Below are positions 14,920 through 22,276 of a stretch of 22,276 nucleotides of DNA, piece by piece. The position numbers were made by a program, and so were the translations under genes. Location: positions 1-22,276 of the forward strand of contig JAEUVL010000427.1 in assembly GCA_016786965.1 (NCBI GenBank). The letters run 5' to 3'. How positions within the stretch are numbered: position 1 is the first letter of the stretch; every line of letters begins with the position of its first letter. This DNA is from Chitinophagaceae bacterium (lineage in GTDB: Bacteria > Bacteroidota > Bacteroidia > Chitinophagales > Chitinophagaceae). The notes beneath the pieces are model-generated. The model was not told the origin of the DNA, searched no databases, and saw only the letters and a list, made by a program, of their open reading frames with translations.

Positions 14920-16330
14920 AGAATTTGATAAGAAGGTTGTCGAGGCAGCAGAGCATCACCGCCCGGTCTACAGTGAAAAGGCCTGGAAGGAGATGAATAA
15001 GCTGCTTGACCAGCACCTTCCCGAAAAGAAAGATGACAGAAGAAGAATTCTCTTCTTCCTTTTGCTGCTTTTATGCCTGGGCGGCGGTGTATGGCTGATT
15101 ACCGGTAAATCACCCGGAAAACGGCCCATAGCCAATACTGCCACCCCCGGCAAAGAAGCCAGTAATGATATTGCTGCAAAAACAAATTCCCCGGCCCCTG
15201 AGGAAGGTAATGTGGGTGAGATACCAACTGGAAACCTTACTGCCGGGGAGCAGCCTGGCCAAAATAAAAACCCTAATTCAACGATCAGTACAACTCTTCA
15301 AACACCAACTAACACAAAAGCAGAACCAGTATTCACTTATAAGAATAATAAAGCCGGATTCACGGATAATAACCCGGAAACTAATCTTCTGCTAACTGCC
15401 GGTGGGGGCAGTCGTAAAGTAAAAGGAAAAACTGACAGGCAACCTGAGAATATCGCAATTGAACAACCAGCCAAAAATCAAGAAAAGACCACTATCAGCA
15501 TAGCAGGCATACCGTTGAATCCTCCTGCTAATAATACGGCTGTCACAAACGTAACGCCTGTAAAAGACCAGCCGGAGAGACCTTCAACGGTTGAGAAAAA
15601 AGATATTGCAATAAATAAACCAGCAGATAAGAAAACAGACGAGAAAACACCTGTTGCTGATAAAAAGGAAACACCTACAGCAACCAACCCGATCCGTTTA
15701 AGACCTAAGAACCGCTTCGACCTGGCATTAACTGTTTCGGCAGGTCCGGATGTTAGTTCCGTAGGATTTGCCCGTCCCGGAAAATTAAGGCCCGTTTATG
15801 GAGCTGGTATCAGCCTTTCTTATGGGAAGAACTTTAGTATCAGCACGGGTTATTATTCTGTGAGGAAGATATATAAGGCTGGAGCTACCGATTATAAGTT
15901 TCCTTACCTGCCTTCCAATTATAGTTACCTGTATGAAATCGATGCGAATTGTAAAGTAACAGAAATTCCGCTCACTGTTACCTGGAATTTCAAAGAGGAA
16001 AGAAGGGGTAATTGGTTTTTTTCAGCAGGGGCTTCCTCTTTCCTGATGAAAAGAGAAACCTACGATTACCTGTATAAATATCCATCGGGCCAGGTTCAGA
16101 CATACACCAAGGTGTTTGGCAATAAGAACCAGCATATTTTTTCTGTAGTGAATTTGTCGGGTGGTTATAGAAAGAATATTAGTAATTCCGTTTTTGTTTC
16201 TGCCGAACAGTACTTTAAAATACCAACTGGTGGGGTAGGTGCCGGTAAAATTGATCTGAACAGTACCGGTTTATTATTCACTATTGGCATAAGACCTTTT
16301 CAACCACCACCCGCTAAAAGGAATAAGTAA
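14909..16330 (+). CDS. Probable dual-membrane-spanning anti-sigma factor with outer-membrane beta-barrel (Dma-like)
   Basis: 473 residues. A cytoplasmic N-terminus (1-46) contains the helical stretch VYSEKAWKEMNKLLDQHLP and KKDDRRR before one transmembrane helix (47-65, ILFFLLLLLCLGGGVWLI). Residues about 66-265 are a low-complexity Pro/Thr/Asn/Lys/Glu linker, probably disordered in the periplasm. From about 269 there are eight amphipathic beta-strand-like segments: FDLALTVSAG, VYGAGISLSYG, FSISTGYYSVRKI, VTEIPLTVTWNF, WFFSAGASSFLM, IFSVVNLSGGYR, SVFVSAEQYFKI and LLFTIGIRPF. The last ends on Phe464, typical of outer-membrane barrels, followed by a short basic tail. The overlap with an ECF sigma gene and this layout match Bacteroides Dma proteins, which join an anti-sigma segment to an outer-membrane barrel. 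The anti-sigma role is inferred; a plain outer-membrane protein is the alternative. Confidence 0.8.
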   Translation: MQSEEFDKKVVEAAEHHRPVYSEKAWKEMNKLLDQHLPEKKDDRRRILFFLLLLLCLGGGVWLITGKSPGKRPIANTATPGKEASNDIAAKTNSPAPEEGNVGEIPTGNLTAGEQPGQNKNPNSTISTTLQTPTNTKAEPVFTYKNNKAGFTDNNPETNLLLTAGGGSRKVKGKTDRQPENIAIEQPAKNQEKTTISIAGIPLNPPANNTAVTNVTPVKDQPERPSTVEKKDIAINKPADKKTDEKTPVADKKETPTATNPIRLRPKNRFDLALTVSAGPDVSSVGFARPGKLRPVYGAGISLSYGKNFSISTGYYSVRKIYKAGATDYKFPYLPSNYSYLYEIDANCKVTEIPLTVTWNFKEERRGNWFFSAGASSFLMKRETYDYLYKYPSGQVQTYTKVFGNKNQHIFSVVNLSGGYRKNISNSVFVSAEQYFKIPTGGVGAGKIDLNSTGLLFTIGIRPFQPPPAKRNK

Positions 16331-16340
16331 TAAGGGCTAA

Positions 16341-16904
16341 TTATTTACCCCAGCGGAATGAATTGATAGAAAGACCGGCCAGGTCTATTACACGATCTAC
16401 AACGGTAGCAGCTACCGCTTCAATGGTTTGTGGTTTGCTGTAAAACGATGGAGTGGCTGGACAAATAATGCCGCCGGCCAGCGTTACCGTTTCCATATTA
16501 CGGATATGAATAAGATTATACGGGGTGTCTCTCGCCACGCAGATCAGTTTTCTTCTTTCTTTCAAAATCACATCAGCCGCACGGCTGATCAGGTCGTTTG
16601 ATACACCGGTAGCGATACGACCAAGTGTTCCCATGGAGCAGGGAATGATGATCATCGTATCATACTGACCAGAACCGGAAGCAAACGGTGCTGAAAAATC
16701 TGTTGTGCTAAAGTACTTTACAGGAAAGCTTTTCCAGGAATCATTCTCCAGTTCAGTTTTCCAAACTTCTTTTGCATTCTCTGTTAAGATGACTGAGAGT
16801 TCATTCCATTGTTCAGGGATTGACAATAGTTTCTTTAGCAGTAATTCTGCATACACAGAACCGCTGGCACCGGTGATCGCTATTACAATTTTTCTCATGG
16901 CCAT
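16341..16904 (-). CDS. ubiX: UbiX-family flavin prenyltransferase
   Basis: 187 residues from the ATG at 16904 (MAMRKIV); the ATG at 16898 is equally possible, and the frame upstream only offers a TTG. The enzyme joins dimethylallyl phosphate to FMN to make prenylated FMN, the cofactor of UbiD decarboxylases. Motifs are ITGASGSVYAELLLKKL at the N-terminus, IIPCSMGTLGRIATGVSNDLISRAADV in the middle, and ERRKLICVARDTPYN with PATPSFYSKPQTI near the end, all typical. No ubiD homologue lies in the window, so the partner decarboxylase (menaquinone or aromatic metabolism) is elsewhere. The gene is convergent with the Dma-like gene, 10 bp between stops, with no terminator between them. Confidence 0.93.
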   Translation of the reverse strand: MAMRKIVIAITGASGSVYAELLLKKLLSIPEQWNELSVILTENAKEVWKTELENDSWKSFPVKYFSTTDFSAPFASGSGQYDTMIIIPCSMGTLGRIATGVSNDLISRAADVILKERRKLICVARDTPYNLIHIRNMETVTLAGGIICPATPSFYSKPQTIEAVAATVVDRVIDLAGLSINSFRWGK

Positions 16905-16950
16905 ATAACCCGTAAAGCTGTTGAATGTTGGTGAAAGATAAAAGTATTTA

Positions 16951-16983
16951 CGCAATCGTTTGCGAATTTCACAAACGGTTGCG
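16951..16983. promoter_or_regulatory. Two LacI/PurR-like palindromic operators upstream of ubiX
   Basis: Site 1 is CGCAATCGTTTGCG (16951-16964), palindromic at 12 of 14 positions around a central CG. Site 2 is CACAAACGGTTGCG (16970-16983), a weaker copy on the same plan. Centres are 19 bp apart. Seen together they form an imperfect 12-bp inverted repeat (CGCAATCGTTTG and CAAACGGTTGCG). The form resembles LacI/PurR-family operators of the CGCAAACGTTTGCG type. They lie just upstream of the -7-like element of ubiX, where a repressor could act. The regulator is not encoded in the window. Confidence 0.45.
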
Positions 16984-17163
16984 ATAATTTTTGATTCAGT
17001 GTCTGCACATTGAGTTCAGTCAATAAATAGTGTAAAACGTACATAATTTGCTCATTACGGCAAAAAAGCTCTCTCAAATGTTTTGTGTTATCCTTTTATT
17101 AACGATATTAGCTTCGAATTTTCATAGGATAAGGTTTAATGGTTAATGGTTTTTGATTAGGGC

Positions 17164-17194
17164 CCCCCGATCTTGCATCGGGGGTCTTTTTTTT
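17164..17194 (+). terminator. Orphan plus-strand Rho-independent terminator
   Basis: CCCCCGAT (17164-17171) and ATCGGGGG (17177-17184) form a perfect 8-bp G/C-rich stem with a 5-nt loop, followed by TC and eight T residues (17187-17194). The T-run exists only on the plus strand. Both flanking genes are on the minus strand, so it must end either a small plus-strand RNA or readthrough antisense to ubiX. Confidence 0.8.
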
Positions 17195-17231
17195 GCCCCT
17201 GTTTCAGCTCCCAAAGGTGGGATAAAACCCC

Positions 17232-17256
17232 ACAAAAAACCCCGCTGTTGCGGGGT
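17232..17256 (-). terminator. Terminator for the S9 peptidase gene
   Basis: On the minus strand the arms ACCCCGC and GCGGGGT (17256-17250 and 17245-17239) form a perfect 7-bp stem with a 4-nt loop and are followed by TTTTTTG. It lies 39 bp after the peptidase stop codon. Confidence 0.8.
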
Positions 17257-17295
17257 GTTATATTTTCCAAAATCTTTCAGTGCCAGCTTAGATCA

Positions 17296-19473
17296 CTAAA
17301 ACCCTTTTAAAGGTTTGGCGGGACCGGCAGGTGGTTGTGTGTTTTCATTACCCATATTTTCAAGTATCCAGTTGGTCATCTTACTCCAAAGGTGGAAGGT
17401 GGTATTATCCATCTGGCCACCGATGCCATGATTCTTATTGGGGTAGTATGCACTTTCAAAGTCAATATTGCTTTTTACCAAAGCAGAGATCATTTGAGTC
17501 GCATTCTGGAAATGCACATTATCATCAGCCGTGCCGTGTATGATCAGGTATTTGCCTTTGATACGGTCAGTGAAATTGATCGGTGAGTTATCGTCATAGC
17601 CTTTAGGGTTCTCTTCAGGTGTACGCATATATCTTTCTGTATAGATATTATCATAGTACCTCCAGTTGGTAACCGGCGCTACTGATACTGCAGCACTGAA
17701 TACTTCATTGCCTTTGGTGATGGCGAGGGCACTCATGAAGCCACCATAACTCCAGCCCCAGTGGCCAATATTATTCTTATCTACAAAAGACATATTGCCA
17801 ATGAACTTGGCCGCATCTATCTGGTCTTCTATTTCAAATTTGCCTAATTGTAAATAAGTTTTCTTCTTAAATTCTTCTCCGCGGTAACCGGTGCCGGTAT
17901 TATCCACGCTTACTACTATAAAACCTTTTTGTGCCAGCATCTGGTGCCAGGAACTGACGGCGCCAAAACGATTGGCTACCTGCTGTGAGCCGGGACCGCC
18001 ATAGTTACAAAACAATACGGGATATTTCTTTGCAGGATCAAAGTTGGCAGGCTTCAGCATCCAGCCATTTAGGGTATCGCCTTTGCTGTTAGGTACTTTT
18101 ATAAATTCTGCTTTACCGTACCCATATTCATCCAATTTACTTTTCAGTTTGGCGCTTTCGTTAACCGTTTTTTCAACAACGGCAGTTATTTCTTTCTTCT
18201 TGTTCACCACAATGTTATTTACAGTAACGGTTTGGGGTGTATTCAGATCGGAACGGTAAGCATAGAACTTGGTAAAAGCGTCATTGAGTTCCACCCTGTG
18301 CCAGGCCTCGCCTTGTGTAAGCTGGAAGGTCTTTTTACCTTCAAAGTCGGTAACAAATAAATTCCTGTCCATTGGCCTCGGGTAAGCCATTGTGAAGTAA
18401 ATACGTTTGTTCGCTTCATCTACTCCATTTACGTCTGTTACTTCAAAGTTGCCTTTGGTTACCTGTGTCTTTGTTTTACCATCAAGGCTGTACAGGTATA
18501 AGTGGCGGTAGCCGCTCATCTCGCTGGTGAAAAGGTAGTTCTTACCATCTTTCAGGTACCACCAGTCATCATTGATCTCTACAAAGTATTTATTCTTTTC
18601 CTGGTACAGGAGGCTGCTGCTGCCGGTACTTGCGTTGGTGGCCAGCAATTTCAGATCGTTCTGATGGCGGTTCATCCAATACACCACCAGGGTATTATCA
18701 TCTTTTGTCCATTTTATACGGGGGATGTAAATATCGCCCTGTTCGTATTCCGCTTTTGCTTTGGTGCCTTTTGCCACATCATAGATGTAGATATCCACGG
18801 TGGAGTTACCATCGCCTGCTTTAGGATATTTATAACGATAGTCCTTGTTATGTGCATTATCGTAGATGGTCATGTTATACTCTTTCACTTTGGTCTCATC
18901 AAAGCGGTAATAGGCAAGGTAATTCCCTTTGGGGCTCCATTCAAAAGCACGGGTAAATTCAAACTCTTCTTCGTACACCCAGTCGCAGTTACCATTGATG
19001 ACAAAATTCCATTTACCATCTGTGGTCACAGCGGAAGCTTTTCCGCTGGCTATATCATATATGTACAGGTTGTTTTCTTTTACATAAGCGATCTTGCTGC
19101 CATCCGGAGAAAGGGTAGGATGCAATACTTTCTCGTTCTCCAGTTTTGTTAATTTCTTTGTGCCGGCCTGGTACAGGTACACCAATGATTTGGATGAACG
19201 CCGGTAAATCTGTTCATTGCCTTTCTTCAGTAATACGATGTCAGGATAAGTACTGCTGTAGATGACATCTTCCGGCTGACCAAATGGTTTTTCGTTTTCA
19301 TCTTTGAGGTCATCAAATTTAATATCCGGGTCTTTGCTGGCTTCACCAAAATCTGCCCGCACAAATTCACCCCGGAAAGTACCTTTCTTATAAATGTCTT
19401 CTAACGAAATGGGTTTTTTCTGGGCTATGGCAAACAGCGGCAGCAAAAACAGGAGCAAGAAAAACTTACGCAT
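17296..19473 (-). CDS. Dipeptidyl-peptidase IV-like S9 family serine peptidase, exported
   Basis: 725 residues from the ATG at 19473; the longer frame has no signal peptide at its start, whereas MRKFFLLLFLLPLFAIAQ (1-18) is a clear Sec signal. The N-terminal beta-propeller (about 40-460) includes DWVYEEEF (164-171), the double-Glu motif that binds the substrate amino terminus in DPP-IV. The C-terminal alpha/beta-hydrolase domain has GWSYGG (573-578) with nucleophile Ser575, HGTADDNVHF with Asp650, and KNHGIGG with His682; the triad is complete. The expected activity is release of X-Pro or X-Ala dipeptides in the periplasm, supporting peptide nutrition. It ends in a Pro-rich tail. It appears monocistronic, with its own terminator. 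An S9B paralogue with different specificity is possible. Confidence 0.93.
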   Translation of the reverse strand: MRKFFLLLFLLPLFAIAQKKPISLEDIYKKGTFRGEFVRADFGEASKDPDIKFDDLKDENEKPFGQPEDVIYSSTYPDIVLLKKGNEQIYRRSSKSLVYLYQAGTKKLTKLENEKVLHPTLSPDGSKIAYVKENNLYIYDIASGKASAVTTDGKWNFVINGNCDWVYEEEFEFTRAFEWSPKGNYLAYYRFDETKVKEYNMTIYDNAHNKDYRYKYPKAGDGNSTVDIYIYDVAKGTKAKAEYEQGDIYIPRIKWTKDDNTLVVYWMNRHQNDLKLLATNASTGSSSLLYQEKNKYFVEINDDWWYLKDGKNYLFTSEMSGYRHLYLYSLDGKTKTQVTKGNFEVTDVNGVDEANKRIYFTMAYPRPMDRNLFVTDFEGKKTFQLTQGEAWHRVELNDAFTKFYAYRSDLNTPQTVTVNNIVVNKKKEITAVVEKTVNESAKLKSKLDEYGYGKAEFIKVPNSKGDTLNGWMLKPANFDPAKKYPVLFCNYGGPGSQQVANRFGAVSSWHQMLAQKGFIVVSVDNTGTGYRGEEFKKKTYLQLGKFEIEDQIDAAKFIGNMSFVDKNNIGHWGWSYGGFMSALAITKGNEVFSAAVSVAPVTNWRYYDNIYTERYMRTPEENPKGYDDNSPINFTDRIKGKYLIIHGTADDNVHFQNATQMISALVKSNIDFESAYYPNKNHGIGGQMDNTTFHLWSKMTNWILENMGNENTQPPAGPAKPLKGF

Positions 19474-19591
19474 AGTGTGTATGATTTTTAATAAGGTAAA
19501 TGTACTGGAAACAGGGCAAAATGACTTGCCGTATGTGTAAATGTGGATGATGGCCCCGGATGATGTATTCCGGGGAACCCGGGGCACCTTC

Positions 19592-19636
19592 AAATGAAAC
19601 GACAGACTGCTGACGGTTATCGTCCTCAGTCTGTCG
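19592..19636 (-). terminator. Probable terminator for the serine palmitoyltransferase-like gene
   Basis: An inverted repeat of 10 bp (CGACAGACTG 19600-19609, CAGTCTGTCG 19627-19636) encloses, after a 2x2 mismatch, a 4-bp stem (GACG/CGTC) with a 5-nt loop. On the minus strand it is followed by TTTCATTT. It lies 40 bp after the stop codon. A second G/C-rich repeat (CCCCGGA 19554-19560, TCCGGGG 19569-19575) lies further on without a T-run. Confidence 0.65.
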
Positions 19637-19676
19637 CTGTATTTTGCTGCCTGTTTGCAGACAGATATTCTTTTCT

Positions 19677-20936
19677 TTACTTGCTATCTGCCATATCCGG
19701 AATAACCTCTACCCGGTACTCCCCAGCATCCAGTTTCTTTTTGGTTTCCGAAAAAGCGTTGAGCGTTTCTTCTATGTCCTGGTCTGTATGAATAGCAGAC
19801 GGAATGAGGCGGTAAATGATATGTCCTTTTGGAATAACAGGATAGACCACAATGGAGGCAAAGATGCCATAGTTTTCCCGCAGGTCCATTACCATAGCGG
19901 TTGCTTCAGGCACATCACCTTTCATGTACACGGGTGTTACCACAGAATCAGTCTTGCCGATGTCAAATCCTCTTTCTTTCAATCCGCTTTGCAGCTTACG
20001 GGCATTACTCCACAGGTTCTCTTTGTACTCCGGGTGATTGCGGAGCAGCTCCAGGCGTTTCAGGTTACCAATAACCAATGGCATCGGTAAGCTTTTGGCA
20101 AATATCTGAGAACGGATATTGTAGCGGATATAATCAATGATGTTCTTATCACCGGCGATGAAAGCACCGATACTTGCCATTGATTTGGCAAATGTGGAGA
20201 AATAAAGATCTATAGCATCCTGGCAGCCTTGTTCTTCTCCTGCACCGGCACCGGTTTTGCCGAGTGTGCCAAAGCCATGTGCGTCATCCACCAGCAGGCG
20301 AAACTGGTACTTATCTTTCAACGCAGCAATTTCTTTCAATCGGCCCTGGTCGCCAGCCATACCAAATACACCTTCGGTAATTACCAATATACCACCGGCC
20401 TTTTGTTTTTCAATTAAGGCAGTAGCTCTTTGCAATTGCTTTTCGCAATCATCCACTTCATTATGTTTGAATACATAGCGGTGACCCGGATGCAGGCGAA
20501 GACCATCAATGATACAGGCATGGCTTTCGGCATCATATACGATCACATCATGACGGCTGCAGAGCGCATCGATGATGCTTACCATGCCCTGGTAACCGAA
20601 GTTCAGCAGGGCGGCATCTTCTTTCATCACAAAAGCAGCCAGTTCCCTTTCTAATTGTTCGTGCAGGTTGCTGTTGCCACTCATCATACGGGCGCCCATC
20701 GGGTACGCAAGACCATAGTCTTTGGCCCCATCGGCGTCTGCTTTGCGCACTTCAGGGTGGTTTGCGAGGCCGAGGTAATTATTCAGGCTCCAAACGATCA
20801 TGTCTTTGCCACGGAATTTCATCCGGCTGCCGATGTCGCCTTCCAGTTTTGGAAAAGCGAAGTAACCGTGGGCCCTTTCACGATGCTGGCCAATGGGGCC
20901 GGCATTTTTTAATAAACGTTCAAAGATGTCTGCCAT
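19677..20936 (-). CDS. spt: Alpha-oxoamine synthase, probable serine palmitoyltransferase
   Basis: 419 residues from the ATG at 20936; the frame also offers a TTG two codons upstream. This is a PLP fold-type I enzyme of the family that includes serine palmitoyltransferase, Kbl, BioF and HemA. Visible sites are WSLNNYLGLA (49-58), the cofactor-stacking His139 in ESHACIIDG, VITEGVFGMAGD, LVDDAHGFG (215-223), and the Schiff-base Lys251 in FSTFAKSMAS. The N-terminus (ADIFERLLKNAGPIGQHRERAHGYF) and IRSQIFAKSLPMP closely resemble the Bacteroidota enzymes that condense serine with a fatty acyl-CoA to begin sphingolipid synthesis. Annotation pipelines may call it glycine C-acetyltransferase or BioF. 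No threonine dehydrogenase or biotin genes are adjacent, which argues mildly against those roles. It has a good promoter and its own terminator. Confidence 0.85.
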   Translation of the reverse strand: MADIFERLLKNAGPIGQHRERAHGYFAFPKLEGDIGSRMKFRGKDMIVWSLNNYLGLANHPEVRKADADGAKDYGLAYPMGARMMSGNSNLHEQLERELAAFVMKEDAALLNFGYQGMVSIIDALCSRHDVIVYDAESHACIIDGLRLHPGHRYVFKHNEVDDCEKQLQRATALIEKQKAGGILVITEGVFGMAGDQGRLKEIAALKDKYQFRLLVDDAHGFGTLGKTGAGAGEEQGCQDAIDLYFSTFAKSMASIGAFIAGDKNIIDYIRYNIRSQIFAKSLPMPLVIGNLKRLELLRNHPEYKENLWSNARKLQSGLKERGFDIGKTDSVVTPVYMKGDVPEATAMVMDLRENYGIFASIVVYPVIPKGHIIYRLIPSAIHTDQDIEETLNAFSETKKKLDAGEYRVEVIPDMADSK

Positions 20937-20981
20937 AATCAAGTTCGATTTAAGAGGTAATAAGCGCTAAATAAATTGCCG

Positions 20982-21011
20982 CAAAGGTAAGGTTTTCAGC
21001 CTTTTGTCGAA
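20982..21011 (-). promoter_or_regulatory. Promoter for the serine palmitoyltransferase-like gene
   Basis: On the minus strand TACCTTTG (20989-20982) is a perfect TAnnTTTG element, with TTCG (21011-21008, one mismatch from TTTG) 18 bp upstream. The predicted leader is about 40 nt. Confidence 0.6.
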
Positions 21012-21245
21012 TAGCTAGTTTGCAGGCTTCATTGTTTTGAGAATGAAGGAATTAAAGCAGAGGACCCCAAAAAGAACTGCGGGCTATGGGCAGAGTGATC
21101 ACCACACCTGCCGAGGTGAAAGCACTGGAAATAAATGGATACGACAATCCCTTAATAATTACATGTAAGGCGGGAGTATTCGGCAAAAGCATTTTCCGGT
21201 CACAACATAGCTCAATAAGAGAATGCAGATCTGGCAGGGCCTTTC
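21012..21245. other. Intergenic DNA without a supported gene
   Basis: Between the promoter above and the stop of the FG-GAP gene. A 56-codon plus-strand frame (ATG at 21086, TGA at 21254-21256, starting MGRVITTPAEVKAL) and a 41-codon frame (ATG at 21043) exist. Neither has a recognisable family, promoter or composition that would support it, and the first overlaps the end of the convergent gene. No hairpin terminator for the FG-GAP gene was found. Confidence 0.4.
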
Positions 21246-22276
21246 TTAATGGGTGATAGTAAGCGTAACCCCGCTGGCGACAGTGATACTGGCAGCAGGA
21301 TTTAGCTGCAAACTTCTGATGGATGTATTAGCATTCAGCACAACAGTGCCGTAATTGATGATCACCAAGGTATTGATATCGGGTACAGTACCACATGACC
21401 AATTGAACGGTTCTTCCCACTGGTTATTGATGAGTCCTGTCCATTCATTGGTGAAACGAATAGTGCTGACTGTACTATTGTTACCATCTACCACACACCG
21501 GTATTGATAACCATACCAAGCAGATGGTGCATTGTTTATTTGTAAAGTGGAGGTAGTAGCCCCGCTGTAGTTACTGTTGTTGGTAATAGCCGTAAAGTTT
21601 ACACTATCTGTACTTACCTGCCATTGATAGTTGCTGCCGGTGAGTGAAGCATTGATACTGATATTTCCACCAGGGCAAAGGGAAAACAATTCTCCGGTAC
21701 TGTTCTTCAGAATGGAAGCCGTGGGTGAGCCGGCGGAATTAGACGTTGCTATATCAGGCTTACCATCCCGGTTGAGGTCAACGAGGGCAATGCTCCACGG
21801 CGCTTGAATGGTATAAAGACTTATATAAGGGCCAATCACAATATTGCTTGCGGTGGTGAGATTTCTGAATACGAGCAGGGGTGTTCGCGGCAGTGCAGAA
21901 AAATTGACCGTGGCTGCCACGATGTCCGGTCTTCCATCCCCATCCATATCATTGATAGAAACGGACCGGGGAGAAGTGCCTGCCGCATAATCAAACGGAA
22001 TGGCAAAAGCAGTGTTGCCAGGGGTACTGGTATTTCTTATTACAGAAAGGGTGTCCCTGAAGTGAGCTGCAATTACCAGGTCAGGTTTGTTATCATTATT
22101 CAGGTCGCCTATAGCCAGGCCACGGGGTGCACAGCCGGGAGTAAGCGGCATATCGGCCAATGCAGGGTTAAAAATCAGATTGCCGGGAGTGCTGGTATTT
22201 CTAAGGGCAGCGTAGAAAGATGTATTATAAGTAAAAGCAAGATCGGTTTTGCCATCGCCATCAAGGTCGGAGGCCC
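21246..22276 (-). CDS. FG-GAP/VCBS repeat protein, C-terminal part (5' end outside window)
   Basis: The frame is open from the right edge to the TAA at 21246-21248, giving about 342 residues of the C-terminal part. At least four calcium-binding FG-GAP-type units are visible: DLDGDGKTDLAF, DLNNDNKPDLVIA, DMDGDGRPDIVAA and DLNRDGKPDIATS. They alternate with RNTSTPGN-type spacers, as in secreted beta-propeller proteins. An Ig-like segment follows (LCPGGNISINASLTGSNYQW ... YQYRCVV), then a domain with NEWTGLINNQWEEPFNW. The protein stops after GVTLTITH with no type IX secretion C-terminal domain that I can recognise, so the export and anchoring route is uncertain. The role is probably extracellular binding or adhesion. 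Confidence 0.88.
   Translation of the reverse strand, partial: ASDLDGDGKTDLAFTYNTSFYAALRNTSTPGNLIFNPALADMPLTPGCAPRGLAIGDLNNDNKPDLVIAAHFRDTLSVIRNTSTPGNTAFAIPFDYAAGTSPRSVSINDMDGDGRPDIVAATVNFSALPRTPLLVFRNLTTASNIVIGPYISLYTIQAPWSIALVDLNRDGKPDIATSNSAGSPTASILKNSTGELFSLCPGGNISINASLTGSNYQWQVSTDSVNFTAITNNSNYSGATTSTLQINNAPSAWYGYQYRCVVDGNNSTVSTIRFTNEWTGLINNQWEEPFNWSCGTVPDINTLVIINYGTVVLNANTSIRSLQLNPAASITVASGVTLTITH

Larger units (their letters stand above)
16905..17295. other. Intergenic region between ubiX and the S9 peptidase gene
   Basis: 391 bp with no convincing protein gene. It holds two LacI/PurR-like palindromes near ubiX, a minus-strand TATCTTTC (16933-16940, one mismatch from the -7 consensus), a plus-strand terminator at 17164-17194 that no plus-strand gene here explains, and a minus-strand terminator at 17232-17256. 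A 22-codon plus-strand frame (17078-17146, hydrophobic, starting MFCVILLLTILAS) precedes the plus-strand terminator; I regard it as unproven. No tRNA-like fold is seen. Confidence 0.5.

Noticed and set aside
17078..17146. 22-codon hydrophobic plus-strand frame before the orphan terminator
   Set aside because: Too short to support on its own, without a clear promoter or ribosome-binding context; mentioned only in the intergenic entry.
17000..17195. tRNA or known structured RNA upstream of the orphan terminator
   Set aside because: No cloverleaf, no CCA end and no T-loop sequence seen.
18502..19152. 216-codon plus-strand frame opposite the S9 peptidase gene
   Set aside because: It is fully antisense to a complete DPP-IV-like coding region with intact motifs; the translation is low-complexity hydrophobic and matches no family I know.
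21086..21256. 56-codon plus-strand frame (MGRVITTPAEV...) between the Spt-like and FG-GAP genes
   Set aside because: No family recognised, no promoter, and it runs into the end of the convergent gene; not called as a gene.

Overview
The window looks like a chromosomal segment from a Bacteroidota genome, most likely a Chitinophagaceae-like member. Several signs support this. Promoters follow the Bacteroidota pattern (TAnnTTTG at -7, TTTG or TTG near -33) and Shine-Dalgarno sequences are weak or absent. There is a serine palmitoyltransferase of the Bacteroidota type, a BlaI/M56 pair whose peptidase carries SusC-plug-like repeats, a DPP-IV-type S9 peptidase and FG-GAP secreted-protein architecture. 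The content is mostly housekeeping and cell-envelope genes. I see no transposase, phage gene, CRISPR array, tRNA or rRNA.

Left part (1-6001): the 3' end of a phosphoglucosamine/phosphomannomutase gene (+) runs convergently into a three-gene minus-strand operon. This operon encodes a periplasmic molybdenum hydroxylase of the PaoABC type: a Tat-exported 2Fe-2S subunit, an FAD subunit with a cysteine-rich insert, and a molybdopterin subunit. A VOC/glyoxalase-fold protein and an AraC-family regulator follow on the same strand.

Middle (6002-13100): a cysteine desulfurase with a clear promoter is followed by a small lipoprotein. Next comes a BlaI-type repressor, preceded by a double palindromic operator overlapping its own promoter, and then an M56 metallopeptidase with duplicated C-terminal modules and a strong terminator. 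A small PspC-domain protein (-) lies divergent to aconitase (+). The aconitase gene is bracketed by short-period repeat arrays (period 7 upstream, period 8 downstream), and the downstream array forms part of the terminator hairpin.

Right part (13100-22276): an exported hypothetical protein (-), a 42-codon candidate membrane peptide (-) and a conserved-looking hypothetical (+). These are followed by the most interesting unit, an ECF sigma factor overlapping a gene for a protein with a cytoplasmic N-terminus, one inner-membrane helix, about 200 residues of disordered linker and an apparent eight-stranded outer-membrane beta-barrel. This matches the layout of the dual-membrane-spanning anti-sigma factors (Dma) described in Bacteroides. 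An ECF-type promoter candidate lies just upstream. Then come UbiX (-) with two LacI/PurR-like palindromes upstream, an orphan plus-strand terminator, a DPP-IV-like peptidase (-), a serine palmitoyltransferase-like enzyme (-) with a good promoter, and the 3' part of an FG-GAP repeat protein (-) running off the right edge.

All functional assignments come from reading motifs and recalling families; no search was run.
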